Assembly: GCF_009827595.1 (NCBI RefSeq)
Contig: NZ_WTYT01000007.1
Coordinates: 1-64,000, forward strand
DNA length: 64,000 nt
Direction of reading: 5' to 3'
Source: Altericroceibacterium endophyticum
GTDB lineage: Bacteria > Pseudomonadota > Alphaproteobacteria > Sphingomonadales > Sphingomonadaceae
The notes under the pieces were generated by a model. That model was not told where the DNA came from. It did no database searches and saw only the letters and a list, made by a program, of their open reading frames with translations. The stretch's first letter is position 1. Every line of letters begins with the position of its first letter. This document shows positions 15,540 to 24,589 of the stretch, in pieces. Made by a program: the position numbers and the translations under genes.

Positions 15540-17672
15540 ATGGCAGAACGTTCTTTCAAGCATGAAGTAAAGAAACTGACCGCCGGTGAGGGGGAAACCT
15601 TCACCGGTGAGGGGATTCTGGCTGTCACCAAGGCGCTGTTGCAATCGGGCGTCGCTTATATTGGCGGCTATCAGGGGTCGCCCATCAGCCATTTGATGGA
15701 CGTCTTTGCCGACGCCAATGATTTGCTGGAAGAACTGGATGTTCATTTTGAAGCCAGCGCGTCCGAAGCGACTGCAGCGGCCATGCTGGCAGCATCCGTC
15801 AATTATCCGCTGCGCGGCGCGGTGGCGTGGAAATCTGTAGTCGGCACCAATGTCGCCTCCGACGCGCTGTCCAATGTCGCATCGGGCGGCGTCACCGGCG
15901 GCGCGATGATCATCGTCGGGGAGGATTATGGCGAAGGCTCCTCCATCATGCAGGAGCGAACCCATGCCTTTGCCATGAAGTCGCAAATGTGGCTGCTCGA
16001 CCCGCGCCCCAACCTCACCAGCATCGTCAATGCGGTGGAACAGGGTTTCCAGCTTTCGGAAGCATCCAACACCCCGGTGATGCTCGAAATGCGCGTCCGG
16101 TCCTGCCACATGACAGGCAGCTTTATTGCCAAGGACAATATCCGCCCCGCCTTCACCGTTTCCGACGCGGCGGAGAATCCGACCCGCGATCTCGACCGGA
16201 TCGTCCTGCCGCCCGCCAATTTCCTGCATGAAGTCGAAAAGATCGAGAAACGCTGGCCCGCCGGCCTTGCCTATGTCCGCGATAACAAGCTGAATGAGTG
16301 GTTCGGCCCCGATACGCATCCCAGCGAGATCGGCATTATCGTGCAGGGCGGTTTGTATAATAATTGCAATCGCGCGATGGAATTGCTCGGCCTCGCCGAT
16401 GCTTTTGGCACGTCTGACATTCCGCTTTACTGCCTGAACGTCACCTATCCGCTGATCCCCGAAGAAGTAAAAGAGTTCTGCGCCGACAAGAAGGCCGTGC
16501 TGGTGCTGGAAGAGGGCCAGCCAGAATTTATCGAGCATGAGCTCAACACGCTGATCCGCCGCGCGGAGCTGGATTGCAAGATCATCGGCAAGGACATGAT
16601 GCCCCGTGCCGGCGAATATAGCGCGCAGGTCATCCGCGCCGGTCTCGGCAAGTTTCTGCGCCGTTTCGCCCCCGACATCGCCCCGGCGCAAGAGAGCAGC
16701 GATCCCCTGCCCGCACCCGTGGCGCAGGAAATTCCGCAGCGGCCCGCCGGCTTTTGCACCGGCTGCCCCGAACGCCCGATTTTCACCGCGATGAAATTGC
16801 TGGAGCGTGAAATCGGCCCGACCCATATTTCGGCCGATATTGGCTGCCACCTCTTTTCCATCCTGCCGCCCTTCAATCTGGGCAACACCACGATGGGTTA
16901 TGGTCTGGGCAGCGCCGGTGCCTCCGCCTTCAAACCCACGGGTAAGCGCGCCATTGCTATCATGGGCGATGGGGGCTTCTGGCATAACGGGCTAACATCC
17001 GGGATCAGCAATGCCGTTTTCAACAAGGATGACACGGTCAATCTGGTGATTGATAATGGCTATTCCGCCGCAACCGGGGGGCAGGATATCCCCTCTTCGC
17101 GCGCGAAGAATGCCAATCGCGTCACCAATAATCCGATTGAGAAGGCCGTGCGCGGCGTGGGCGGGCAATGGGTGCGCACCCTCACCCGCACCTATGACAT
17201 CAAGGCCATGCGCGACACGCTGCGCGAAGCCATGCTGACCAAGACGAAGGGCCCGAAGGTCATCGTCGCCCAGTCGGAATGCATGCTCAACAAGCAGCGC
17301 CGTGAAAAGCCGCTGATGCGCAAAGCGCTGAAGGACGGCCAGCGCGTGGAGCGGGAGCGTTTCGGCGTCGATAGCGAAACCTGCACCGGCGATCACAGCT
17401 GTATCCGCCTGTCGGGCTGCCCGTCCTTGTCGATCAAACCCAATCCCGACCCGCTGCGTCAGCATCCGGTCGCGCATGTCGATAACAGCTGTGTCGGCTG
17501 CGGCCTGTGCGGTGAAGTCAGCCATGCGGCGGTGCTGTGCCCGAGCTTCTACAAAGCGAAACTGGTCAGCAATCCGGGCCGTTGGGAAAAACTGCGCGCG
17601 AGGATTTCCGGCGCGGTGATCCGGTTCATCCAGCAACGTGACGATCGCAAACGGCTCGCGCGCGCTTTTTGA
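15540..17672 (+). CDS. indolepyruvate ferredoxin oxidoreductase alpha-type subunit (IorA-like)
   Basis: A 710-residue 2-oxoacid:ferredoxin oxidoreductase subunit. Order seen: pyrimidine-binding domain at the N-terminus (YIGGYQGSPISHLMD), thiamine-diphosphate domain with GDGGFWHNGLTSG near residue 475 and VIDNGYSAATGGQ, then a C-terminal iron-sulfur region from about residue 614 with CTGDHSC and CVGCGLCGE. These enzymes oxidatively decarboxylate aryl-2-oxoacids with CoA to aryl-acyl-CoA. Start ATG 15540 was chosen because the upstream open frame only duplicates the previous gene. Coupled with an isatin-hydrolase-like enzyme, isatinate (2-aminobenzoylformate) is a plausible substrate besides indolepyruvate or phenylpyruvate. 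Confidence 0.85.
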   Translation: MAERSFKHEVKKLTAGEGETFTGEGILAVTKALLQSGVAYIGGYQGSPISHLMDVFADANDLLEELDVHFEASASEATAAAMLAASVNYPLRGAVAWKSVVGTNVASDALSNVASGGVTGGAMIIVGEDYGEGSSIMQERTHAFAMKSQMWLLDPRPNLTSIVNAVEQGFQLSEASNTPVMLEMRVRSCHMTGSFIAKDNIRPAFTVSDAAENPTRDLDRIVLPPANFLHEVEKIEKRWPAGLAYVRDNKLNEWFGPDTHPSEIGIIVQGGLYNNCNRAMELLGLADAFGTSDIPLYCLNVTYPLIPEEVKEFCADKKAVLVLEEGQPEFIEHELNTLIRRAELDCKIIGKDMMPRAGEYSAQVIRAGLGKFLRRFAPDIAPAQESSDPLPAPVAQEIPQRPAGFCTGCPERPIFTAMKLLEREIGPTHISADIGCHLFSILPPFNLGNTTMGYGLGSAGASAFKPTGKRAIAIMGDGGFWHNGLTSGISNAVFNKDDTVNLVIDNGYSAATGGQDIPSSRAKNANRVTNNPIEKAVRGVGGQWVRTLTRTYDIKAMRDTLREAMLTKTKGPKVIVAQSECMLNKQRREKPLMRKALKDGQRVERERFGVDSETCTGDHSCIRLSGCPSLSIKPNPDPLRQHPVAHVDNSCVGCGLCGEVSHAAVLCPSFYKAKLVSNPGRWEKLRARISGAVIRFIQQRDDRKRLARAF

Positions 17673-17737
17673 ACGAACCCGATGTTCTCTGGGGCTTCCG
17701 ACCGCGCCTGCCGCAATTTTGCGCTCCGCCCAGCTTA

Positions 17738-17771
17738 CTAAAGTCTGCCCGCTAAAGTCTGCCTGCTAAAG
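17738..17771 (+). repeat. short tandem repeat, 14-bp unit CTAAAGTCTGCCYG
   Basis: Two units (17738-17751 and 17752-17765) differ by one base, and the first six bases of a third follow. The array runs straight into the ribosome-binding region of the downstream IorB-like gene. It could affect its translation or be replication slippage in a non-coding gap. Confidence 0.7.
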
Positions 17772-17781
17772 AAAGAGTATC

Positions 17782-19227
17782 ATGCCCAGTTCTTCCACAG
17801 ACCGTCTGAGCATCGCCATTCTGGCCCTGGGCGGCCAGGGCGGCGGCGTTTTGGCCGACTGGATCCAGAATGTTGCCCGCGGCCATGGCTGGGTGGCGCA
17901 GGGCACATCGGTGCCCGGCGTGGCGCAGCGGACCGGCTCCACCGTCTATTATGTCGAACTGGCGCGGGCCGATGCGGCAGGGCGCGCGCCCATCATGGCG
18001 CAAATGCCCATGCCCGGCGATGTCGATATTGTTGTGGCGTCGGAATTGATGGAAACCGGGCGCGCCGTGCTGCGCGGATTTTCCAGCGCGGGGCGCACCA
18101 CGCTGATCGGATCGACCCACCGGATCTATGCCATTTCCGAAAAATCGGCGATGGCCGACGGGCGCGGCAACAGTGAAAAGATCATCGCGGCGGCGCAGGA
18201 ACGATCGAAGCGCTTCATCGGCTTCGATATGGAAGCCGCCACCGACCGCACCAGCAGCGTGATCAGCGCGATCATGTTCGGCGCGCTGGCCGGCAGTGAA
18301 GCCCTGCCCTTCCCCCGTGAGAGCTTTGAACAGGCCATTCGTGACAGCGGCATCGCGGTACAGAGCAATCTCACCGGCTTTGAAGAAGGCTTCACCCGGG
18401 CGCAGGGGATCATCGCCTTGCCCGAGGAAGCCGAGCATCCCGCGCCCGAACCGACCACCGAAATCGGCCGCCAATTGTACAGCACCGCGGCGGCGTTGCT
18501 GCCGCAGGAGGCTTTGCACAATGTGGCCCACGGCCTGGCGCGGCTCGTCGATTATCAGGATGCCAACTATGCCCGGCTTTATCTCGACCGGCTGCGCGCC
18601 ATCGCAGAGCATGATGAACCGCCCTATAATCTGACCAGCGAAGCCGCCCGCCATCTGGCGCTGTGGATGAGTTATGAAGACACGATCCGGGTGGCTGACC
18701 TCAAAACCCGCGCCTCCCGGATGGAACGGGTGCGCGAGGAAGTGAAGGCGCAGGACGGCCAATTGGTGAGCGTGACCGAATTCATGCACCCCCGGCTGCA
18801 GGAACTGGGCGAAACGCTGCCCGCCCCGATTGGCCGCCGTCTGCTCTCGGGTGGATTGCTGGCGCGGTTGATGGCGCCGTTTTTCAAGCAAGGCCGCCAT
18901 GTCCGCACCACCGGGCTACGCTGGTTCCTGGTTCTGCGCGCCACCAGCGCCCTGCGCGGATTACGCCGCCGTTCAGTGCGTTATGTCGAGGAGCAGGAAA
19001 GGATCGACGCCTGGCTGAGCGTAGCCGCCGATCTGGCATCCCGCGACGTGGAAGCGGCGCTTGAGTGGATCAAGCTGCAGCAATTGATCAAGGGCTACGG
19101 CGATACGTTCGAGCGGGGCCTGCGCAATTATCTGGCCATCCGCTCAGAATTTCTGGCGCTGCCCGAACAGGACCAGACCGCCGCGTGGCTGCATCAGGCG
19201 CGTGAGCAGGCTTTCGCGCAAAGCTGA
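17782..19227 (+). CDS. indolepyruvate oxidoreductase beta-type subunit with C-terminal extension (IorB-like, DUF6537-type)
   Basis: A 481-residue protein. Residues 1 to about 200 are the gamma/beta 2-oxoacid oxidoreductase domain (LALGGQGGGVLADWIQ, PGVAQRTGSTVYYVEL, DIVVASELMETGRAV). The remaining 280 residues form the helical extension found in proteobacterial IorB homologues and absent from the archaeal enzyme of about 190 residues. It follows the alpha subunit after 109 bases containing a tandem repeat. The two should form one ferredoxin-linked enzyme complex in the cytoplasm. A strong hairpin follows the gene. Confidence 0.83.
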   Translation: MPSSSTDRLSIAILALGGQGGGVLADWIQNVARGHGWVAQGTSVPGVAQRTGSTVYYVELARADAAGRAPIMAQMPMPGDVDIVVASELMETGRAVLRGFSSAGRTTLIGSTHRIYAISEKSAMADGRGNSEKIIAAAQERSKRFIGFDMEAATDRTSSVISAIMFGALAGSEALPFPRESFEQAIRDSGIAVQSNLTGFEEGFTRAQGIIALPEEAEHPAPEPTTEIGRQLYSTAAALLPQEALHNVAHGLARLVDYQDANYARLYLDRLRAIAEHDEPPYNLTSEAARHLALWMSYEDTIRVADLKTRASRMERVREEVKAQDGQLVSVTEFMHPRLQELGETLPAPIGRRLLSGGLLARLMAPFFKQGRHVRTTGLRWFLVLRATSALRGLRRRSVRYVEEQERIDAWLSVAADLASRDVEAALEWIKLQQLIKGYGDTFERGLRNYLAIRSEFLALPEQDQTAAWLHQAREQAFAQS

Positions 19228-19308
19228 TTGCGGAGGCAGGTCGCACGCCGCCGAGATCCCTTAACTAATAATGGCCCCGCACGTGTGAGGGCCGATGAAG
19301 CATGCAAC

Positions 19309-19349
19309 TCAGGCCGCAAGCTCTGCTTTCAGCGGAGCTTGCGGCCTGA
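19309..19349. terminator. long bidirectional hairpin, 15-bp perfect stem
   Basis: TCAGGCCGCAAGCTC (19309-19323) pairs perfectly with 19335-19349 around an 11-base loop. It lies between the convergent IorB-like gene and the TonB receptor. It lacks a clear T tract, but the stem is strong; a smaller stem GGCCC/GGGCC sits just before it at 19273-19293. Confidence 0.7.
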
Positions 19350-19370
19350 ATGGTTACCGCCATGCGATCA

Positions 19371-21500
19371 TCAGAATTTGGACGTCGCGCCGATGAAGAA
19401 GCGGCGCGCAGGCGAGTAATAGCCGAAATCACTTTCGCCCGAAATCTGCTTGTCGAACAGGTTGAGCGCACCCGCACGCAGTGTCACGGAGTCCGACACC
19501 TCGAACGATGTGCTCAGATCGAAAGTGGTGTATCCTTCCTGGATCGTATTGCCGCCACCAAGCTGCTCACCTGTATAGCGCGCAGACAGCACCACGCCAA
19601 CGTTCTCGGTTGGCAGCCAGTCCAGCGCGGCATAGGCTGAAAATTCCGGCGTCGTGATCAGATCCGCCCCCGTATCGAGATTTTTCGCCTCGATCATATA
19701 GGTTGCATTGGCGCGCAGAGAGAGTGCGGGCGTGAATTTGGCAGATGCCGTCATTTCGACACCCTTGGTACGGGCGCGTTCGACATTTTCATTCATCGTC
19801 CACCAGCGCCCTTCGTAAAAGCCCAGGGCGGCATATTGGATCTTGTTCTTGAAATTGGTGTGGAAATAGGTCGCGCCCAGTTTCAGGCCACGCGTGTCAT
19901 AGCTCGCGCCGATTTCATAGCTGGTGCTCTTTTCCGGTTCGAGATCGGGATTGCCCGCCATATAGCAGCCACCACTGGTATAGCCGAGATCGCTCAGGCT
20001 GCCGCAGCCGCCGCCACGTGAAAATGTGGCTGCACCCGCGCTGTTTTCCTTCAAAGACGGCGCACGAAACCCGCGGGAAACACCGCCGCGAATGGTCACG
20101 TCGTAAATCGGGTGCCACACGACATAGGCCCGCGGACTGAAATTCTCGCCATAGCGGAAATGGCTGTCGAGCCGCCCGCCAAGGGTGAAGATCAACCCAT
20201 CGGTCAACGTCATCTGATCTTCCCCGAACAGCGCCCATGTATCGCCGGAAAGGGTCGAACCATCGACGACATTACCATCATAATCGATGGGAATGGTGCC
20301 GATGGTCTGTGTGTTGGTCAGTTTTTCTTCGCGATATTGGCCGCCCAGTGCCAGCTTATGCGGCACGCCCAGCACGGCATCACCATTGATCAGGACGTCG
20401 ACAATAGTTTCCTTGAATTCCGATTTGCCGCCGTTTTCGGCCTGATCTTCATTGATATAGGAGTTGCGGTACACATCGATGCGCGACGTGGCGAAGCCCC
20501 AGTCGCCTTCATGGCCGATGCGCAGATTGGTGCGTTCCGTGTCGGAACCAAAAGCGCTCTGGGCATCGCCATCCTCGGTCGTGGTAGAAGGTGCCAGCGG
20601 CTCTTCCACGCCATAGCTCGCCTCCAAAGAAATCGTCTGACCCTCCGAGGGTTCAAGCGTCAGTACACCGTTGACGTTTTTGTTGGCGACGCCCGCCACC
20701 CCGGCGACAGGACCAGCCCGGCCGCCGCCCAGAACCATTTCATCGGGATTGGTGCGGGCATAGGTGCCGCCGATCCTGAGGCCCACCCCCTTGGTAATGG
20801 GCCCCATCGCGCTGCCGCCCAACTGGTAGGAATCACCCCGGTCTGCACCCTCCGGCAGAGTGTAATTGGTGTTCACCGATCCCCGCCAGTAAGGCGCAAT
20901 CTTGCGCGTGATGATGTTGATCACTCCGCCCATCGCATCCGACCCGTAGATGGAAGACATCGGCCCGCGCACGACTTCGATCCGTTCAATCATATCGGGC
21001 GAAATCCAGTTAAGATCCTGGCGCCCCAGATCCGGGCGATAAGAAATATCGCGCGCATTGCCGATCCGGCGGCCATCGACCAGCATCAGCGTGTAATTAT
21101 CCGGCAGGCCGCGAATATTGATTTTCGACATTTCACCCGACGGGCTGATGCCGCCTGTCACACCCGGCAGGCGGCCCAGCAATTCGCCAATGCTCTGCAC
21201 CGGTTGGCGCTCGATTTGTTCCCGCGTGATAACCCCGATGGAAGCTGGTGCGTCGCGCAGATCGATACCGGAGGCAGAAGCCGTCACCACGATATCGCGC
21301 TGGTCCAGCTCCAGTTTGCGTTCTTCATCCCGGCGGGCCTCACGCTCTTTCTTCGACAGCTTTTTCCCATCGCTGTCATGCCCCCGCTCGGCCCGGTGAT
21401 TTGAGGCATGCTGAGCATAAGCGGGCACCGTCGCCATGGCCCCCAGTGTCAGCGCGCCGCCCAGCATCAATGCGTGCCGAAAAACCGGTGAAATCATCAT
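19371..21500 (-). CDS. TonB-dependent outer-membrane receptor (BtuB/FepA type)
   Basis: A 709-residue receptor. It has a signal peptide ending near AYAQH, then an unusual charged stretch of about 40 residues rich in His, Lys, Arg and Glu, then the TonB box region (DIVVTASASG) and plug (GVITREQIERQPVQSIGELL, LVDGRRIGNARD, EVVRGPMSSIYGSDAMGGVIN). The barrel ends in the typical terminal Phe (ATSKF). It imports a siderophore-like or other large substrate across the outer membrane. No transport partner is adjacent; a LysR gene lies upstream on the same strand. Confidence 0.92.
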   Translation of the reverse strand: MMISPVFRHALMLGGALTLGAMATVPAYAQHASNHRAERGHDSDGKKLSKKEREARRDEERKLELDQRDIVVTASASGIDLRDAPASIGVITREQIERQPVQSIGELLGRLPGVTGGISPSGEMSKINIRGLPDNYTLMLVDGRRIGNARDISYRPDLGRQDLNWISPDMIERIEVVRGPMSSIYGSDAMGGVINIITRKIAPYWRGSVNTNYTLPEGADRGDSYQLGGSAMGPITKGVGLRIGGTYARTNPDEMVLGGGRAGPVAGVAGVANKNVNGVLTLEPSEGQTISLEASYGVEEPLAPSTTTEDGDAQSAFGSDTERTNLRIGHEGDWGFATSRIDVYRNSYINEDQAENGGKSEFKETIVDVLINGDAVLGVPHKLALGGQYREEKLTNTQTIGTIPIDYDGNVVDGSTLSGDTWALFGEDQMTLTDGLIFTLGGRLDSHFRYGENFSPRAYVVWHPIYDVTIRGGVSRGFRAPSLKENSAGAATFSRGGGCGSLSDLGYTSGGCYMAGNPDLEPEKSTSYEIGASYDTRGLKLGATYFHTNFKNKIQYAALGFYEGRWWTMNENVERARTKGVEMTASAKFTPALSLRANATYMIEAKNLDTGADLITTPEFSAYAALDWLPTENVGVVLSARYTGEQLGGGNTIQEGYTTFDLSTSFEVSDSVTLRAGALNLFDKQISGESDFGYYSPARRFFIGATSKF

Positions 21501-21760
21501 GTGTTTTGCTCCTCTTCAGGGAAGCAGGACGCTTCCCCCCGTTTTGAATGACCACGGTTCGATCAATGCCGGTATCGAATGACCCGTCTCACGCCGGGAA
21601 TGATGGCGGAAACAAGCCAGATCGGACGGGATATAATGAAAGGGGAAATACGCTTCCCGTTACGGAGCCGCTCCGCCTATTCATCAATGCTAATGCGAAC
21701 CATATGCAACGCCCATGATCACTTTGGCGGGATAAAGCCAATATCGAGAACGTATATCCG

Positions 21761-22735
21761 CTATGCGTCAGGCGAATGAGCGGATGCGCTTGTCGAAAGC
21801 AGATCGACCAGCCACTGCGTTGCGTAGTCCCGCCGATTGCGCTCATTCCACAGCATCCAATAATCGAAGGCAGGGATGAGGGAGGGCGGCCGGCGGGTGA
21901 CAATGCCCCCGGTCTCCGCCGGCTGAACCATGCTCGCGGGCAGAGTCAGGATCGCGTTACTATTCGCCAGGAAATGCGTCGCGCCCCTGAAATAGGGTGT
22001 TACCGCAATGATTTGGCGCTGCGAGGCATAATCGCCGATAAACCGATTGATGGGATCGACGCTGTTTTCTTCAATCACAATACTCACATGCGGCCAGCGG
22101 AGAAACTCCTCCAGAGGCACCTGTTCGGGATTTTCGGCCAACAGAGGATGGTCGTGACGCATGGCGCAGACACATTGGTCTGTGAAAAGATGTCGGCCAT
22201 AAGTCGCGGAAAATTCCGGGGGCGACCCCGTGATGATCAGATCCAGATCACCGGTCTTGAGCCGCTCTGTCATATTTTCGCTGAATGCAACCATTTCCAT
22301 ACGAGCGTGGGGCGCGGCTGCGTGAAAGGCAGCCATTGCCGGTGCAAGCACGCTCACGGCGCCAAAATCGGTTGCTGCGATACGAAATGTGCGGTGAATG
22401 GCAGCTGGGTTGAATTCCGGTCGGGCCAGCAGGGCACAGGTCAATTCCTGCCATTCCTGAAGCGGATGCAGCAGATCTTCGGCGCGGCGGGTCAATTCCA
22501 TTCCGCGATTGGTCCGAAACAGCAATTGGTCCTGAAACAAATTGCGCAATTGCGCGAGTGATCGGCTGACCGCAGGCTGGCTGACCCCCAACTTGCGTGC
22601 CGCGCCGGTAACACTTTTGGTATGAAGCAAAACGACGAGCGCTTTGAGCAGGTTAAGGTCCAGCGATCGCGATTGGACCACTGCCGACACATCCTGATTT
22701 GACGCACTCGTTTTTATGCCTCTCGGCACCATCAT
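21761..22735 (-). CDS. LysR-family transcriptional regulator (NodD-like group)
   Basis: A 324-residue LysR protein. After a leader of about 24 residues comes the helix-turn-helix (LDLNLLKALVVLLHTKSV, AARKLGVSQPAVSRSLAQLR), then the effector-binding domain. The start is uncertain because two adjacent Met codons open the frame. It precedes the TonB receptor on the same strand with a gap of about 260 bases that holds no gene. It may regulate the receptor, but no clear operator was found. Confidence 0.86.
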   Translation of the reverse strand: MMVPRGIKTSASNQDVSAVVQSRSLDLNLLKALVVLLHTKSVTGAARKLGVSQPAVSRSLAQLRNLFQDQLLFRTNRGMELTRRAEDLLHPLQEWQELTCALLARPEFNPAAIHRTFRIAATDFGAVSVLAPAMAAFHAAAPHARMEMVAFSENMTERLKTGDLDLIITGSPPEFSATYGRHLFTDQCVCAMRHDHPLLAENPEQVPLEEFLRWPHVSIVIEENSVDPINRFIGDYASQRQIIAVTPYFRGATHFLANSNAILTLPASMVQPAETGGIVTRRPPSLIPAFDYWMLWNERNRRDYATQWLVDLLSTSASAHSPDA

Positions 22736-23184
22736 TTTTACCCCCCGTCATCGCCGGATTAGATGCTAATAATATTCATTTGCGCCTTATGCTAAATTGT
22801 TGCGCGGTTGAAGGAAATTCGACATGTCAGGCGGAGTTGGGCTGGCCTACAATACCCGCACGAGAGGCGCTTCGTTCTGGCGGGCATCACGACATGAATC
22901 GGCTTAGGGATCTCGCGTCCAGAAGATATGACGGAGTTAGGAGCGCCAGCTGTCGGCGCATAAAACCACGATATATCTGCGGATGGACACACACTGCCCA
23001 AATGGTGATTACAACCGTGCCTGCAGGTCAGCTGGCGGAAAGCGATGTGAAGAGCTGCTGGAACGGCAATCTCGACCCCCTCTTGTAAAAACGCTAAGGA
23101 CGCCTCTCCCGAAACGCAGGGCATCGCCCGGGCAACCGTTCTGCAACAGACAATGCCAGCAGGCCGCGAGAGGAAAACAACCTT
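22736..23184. other. intergenic region between LysR gene and histidine kinase
   Basis: About 450 bases between divergent genes. Open frames occur on both strands but have no ribosome site, no recognisable motif and unnatural composition, so none is called. The promoters for the LysR gene and the kinase should be here. No response regulator remnant was recognised. Confidence 0.5.
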
Positions 23185-24480
23185 GTGAACCGCCCGCAAT
23201 CTCCTCGCTTTGCGCTTAATATCGCTGTGGTTTTTCTGGTGCTGGGCCTAGTGCAGCTGGCCGGCAGCCTGATCTTCTATCAAATCATAGACCGCCAGAC
23301 ATTGCGCGACGACCATGCCCGGCGCGTGGCCGAATTGCTGATCGTGGGTGAGCGTATGCATGCGCTGGCCCCTGCAAATACGGCGAAGAACATGACCACA
23401 CGGCATTTGCTGGTCGAAATATCCGGCGCACCCTCCATCACAAAGCCCAAAAGCAACCCGATGCTGGCCGATATTGCCGACCGGATCGTGGCATGGGAGC
23501 CCTCGCTCGCAGGCAAACCGCTTATCCTCTCAACCACCGCGCAGCGCGGACAAACGCGGAATCTCGCCGGTTCGCTCCAGCTTGACGATGGGATGTGGCT
23601 CAATTTCCAGTCGCGTGACATATCGACCATGTGGCCGGTGGCCTGGCGCGCAATGGTCCTGACGTTGCTGCTGACGGCGGCCTTCCTGTGTATCGGTCTC
23701 GTCGCGCTTTACCTGATGGGAAAGCCTTTGCGGCGGCTGACCGATGCGGCGGAAACGATCGGTCAGGGACGGCAGGTCACGATTTCCGAAAGCGGCCCCA
23801 AGGATCTGCGCGATCTCGCCCATTCGATGAATGTGATGCAGGAGCGGATTGACCGGCTGCTGCGCGATCAGGCCTCCGCCTTCGAGGCCATCGGCCATGA
23901 TTTACGCACCCCCCTCGCCCGCCAGAAAATGGCCGCCGAAATGGTGCGCGACGAAGAGCTGCGCGGAATGCTCGAACACAGCGCGGATGAAATGATCGAA
24001 TTGCTCGATTCTCTGGCCATCTATCTGCGCTCGCAACATCTGACCGCCGCGCCCGAAACCGTGGATCTTGCCTGCTTTATCACGGACGAATGCGCCGCTT
24101 ACGGCGATGCGGTGTCTGTCACCGCCCCCAATGCGGTGAGCGTGAAAACCTTCCGCGAACCGCTTGCTCTGGCTTTGGGCGCTCTGGTCGAAAATGCAGT
24201 TCAATATGCCGGATCGGCCGCCATTGCGCTGCGGCAGGAAGCAGGCGATTGGGTCATCGAAATTGCCGATAGCGGCCCCGGCATGGCGGAGGAATATTTC
24301 CAACCCGTGCTGGAGCCGTTTTTCCGCCTCGACGAAGCGCGCCAGCGCAACACCAAGGGCTTTGGCCTCGGCATTCCGACAGCGCACCGCCTGATGATGC
24401 GTTTCAACGGCGCGCTCAGCTTCTCCTCACCTGAAGGACGCGGCCTGACGGTGCGGATCACCGTTCCGCAGGCGCGCTGA
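23185..24480 (+). CDS. sensor histidine kinase, orphan
   Basis: A 431-residue membrane kinase starting at GTG 23185. Two transmembrane segments (about residues 9-31 and 150-175) flank a periplasmic domain, followed by HAMP (GKPLRRLTDAAETIGQG), the phospho-acceptor motif GHDLRTPL with H238, and the ATPase boxes LVENAVQYAG, DSGPGM and GFGLGI. The EnvZ/OmpR-type layout normally pairs with an adjacent response regulator, but none lies on either side. It ends before a bidirectional terminator. Confidence 0.88.
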   Translation: MNRPQSPRFALNIAVVFLVLGLVQLAGSLIFYQIIDRQTLRDDHARRVAELLIVGERMHALAPANTAKNMTTRHLLVEISGAPSITKPKSNPMLADIADRIVAWEPSLAGKPLILSTTAQRGQTRNLAGSLQLDDGMWLNFQSRDISTMWPVAWRAMVLTLLLTAAFLCIGLVALYLMGKPLRRLTDAAETIGQGRQVTISESGPKDLRDLAHSMNVMQERIDRLLRDQASAFEAIGHDLRTPLARQKMAAEMVRDEELRGMLEHSADEMIELLDSLAIYLRSQHLTAAPETVDLACFITDECAAYGDAVSVTAPNAVSVKTFREPLALALGALVENAVQYAGSAAIALRQEAGDWVIEIADSGPGMAEEYFQPVLEPFFRLDEARQRNTKGFGLGIPTAHRLMMRFNGALSFSSPEGRGLTVRITVPQAR

Positions 24481-24528
24481 GACGGACTTTTCGCAGGTGA
24501 GCTGAGCGACGCAGGCGCAATGGAAACA

Positions 24529-24559
24529 AAAAAGCCGCCCCGGTCAGGAGCGGCTTTTT
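24529..24559. terminator. Rho-independent bidirectional terminator
   Basis: AAAAAGCCGC (24529-24538) pairs with GCGGCTTTTT (24550-24559), with A and T tracts on the two sides so that both strands are served. It separates the histidine kinase from the convergent carboxypeptidase gene. Confidence 0.88.
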
Positions 24560-24589
24560 CCGTTTCAGACAATCGTTAAAGGCCTGTAT

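Noticed and set aside
22792-23199. 135-codon minus-strand open frame in the LysR-kinase gap
   Set aside because: It overlaps the kinase start, has no ribosome site and a Cys/Arg-rich composition unlike real proteins here.
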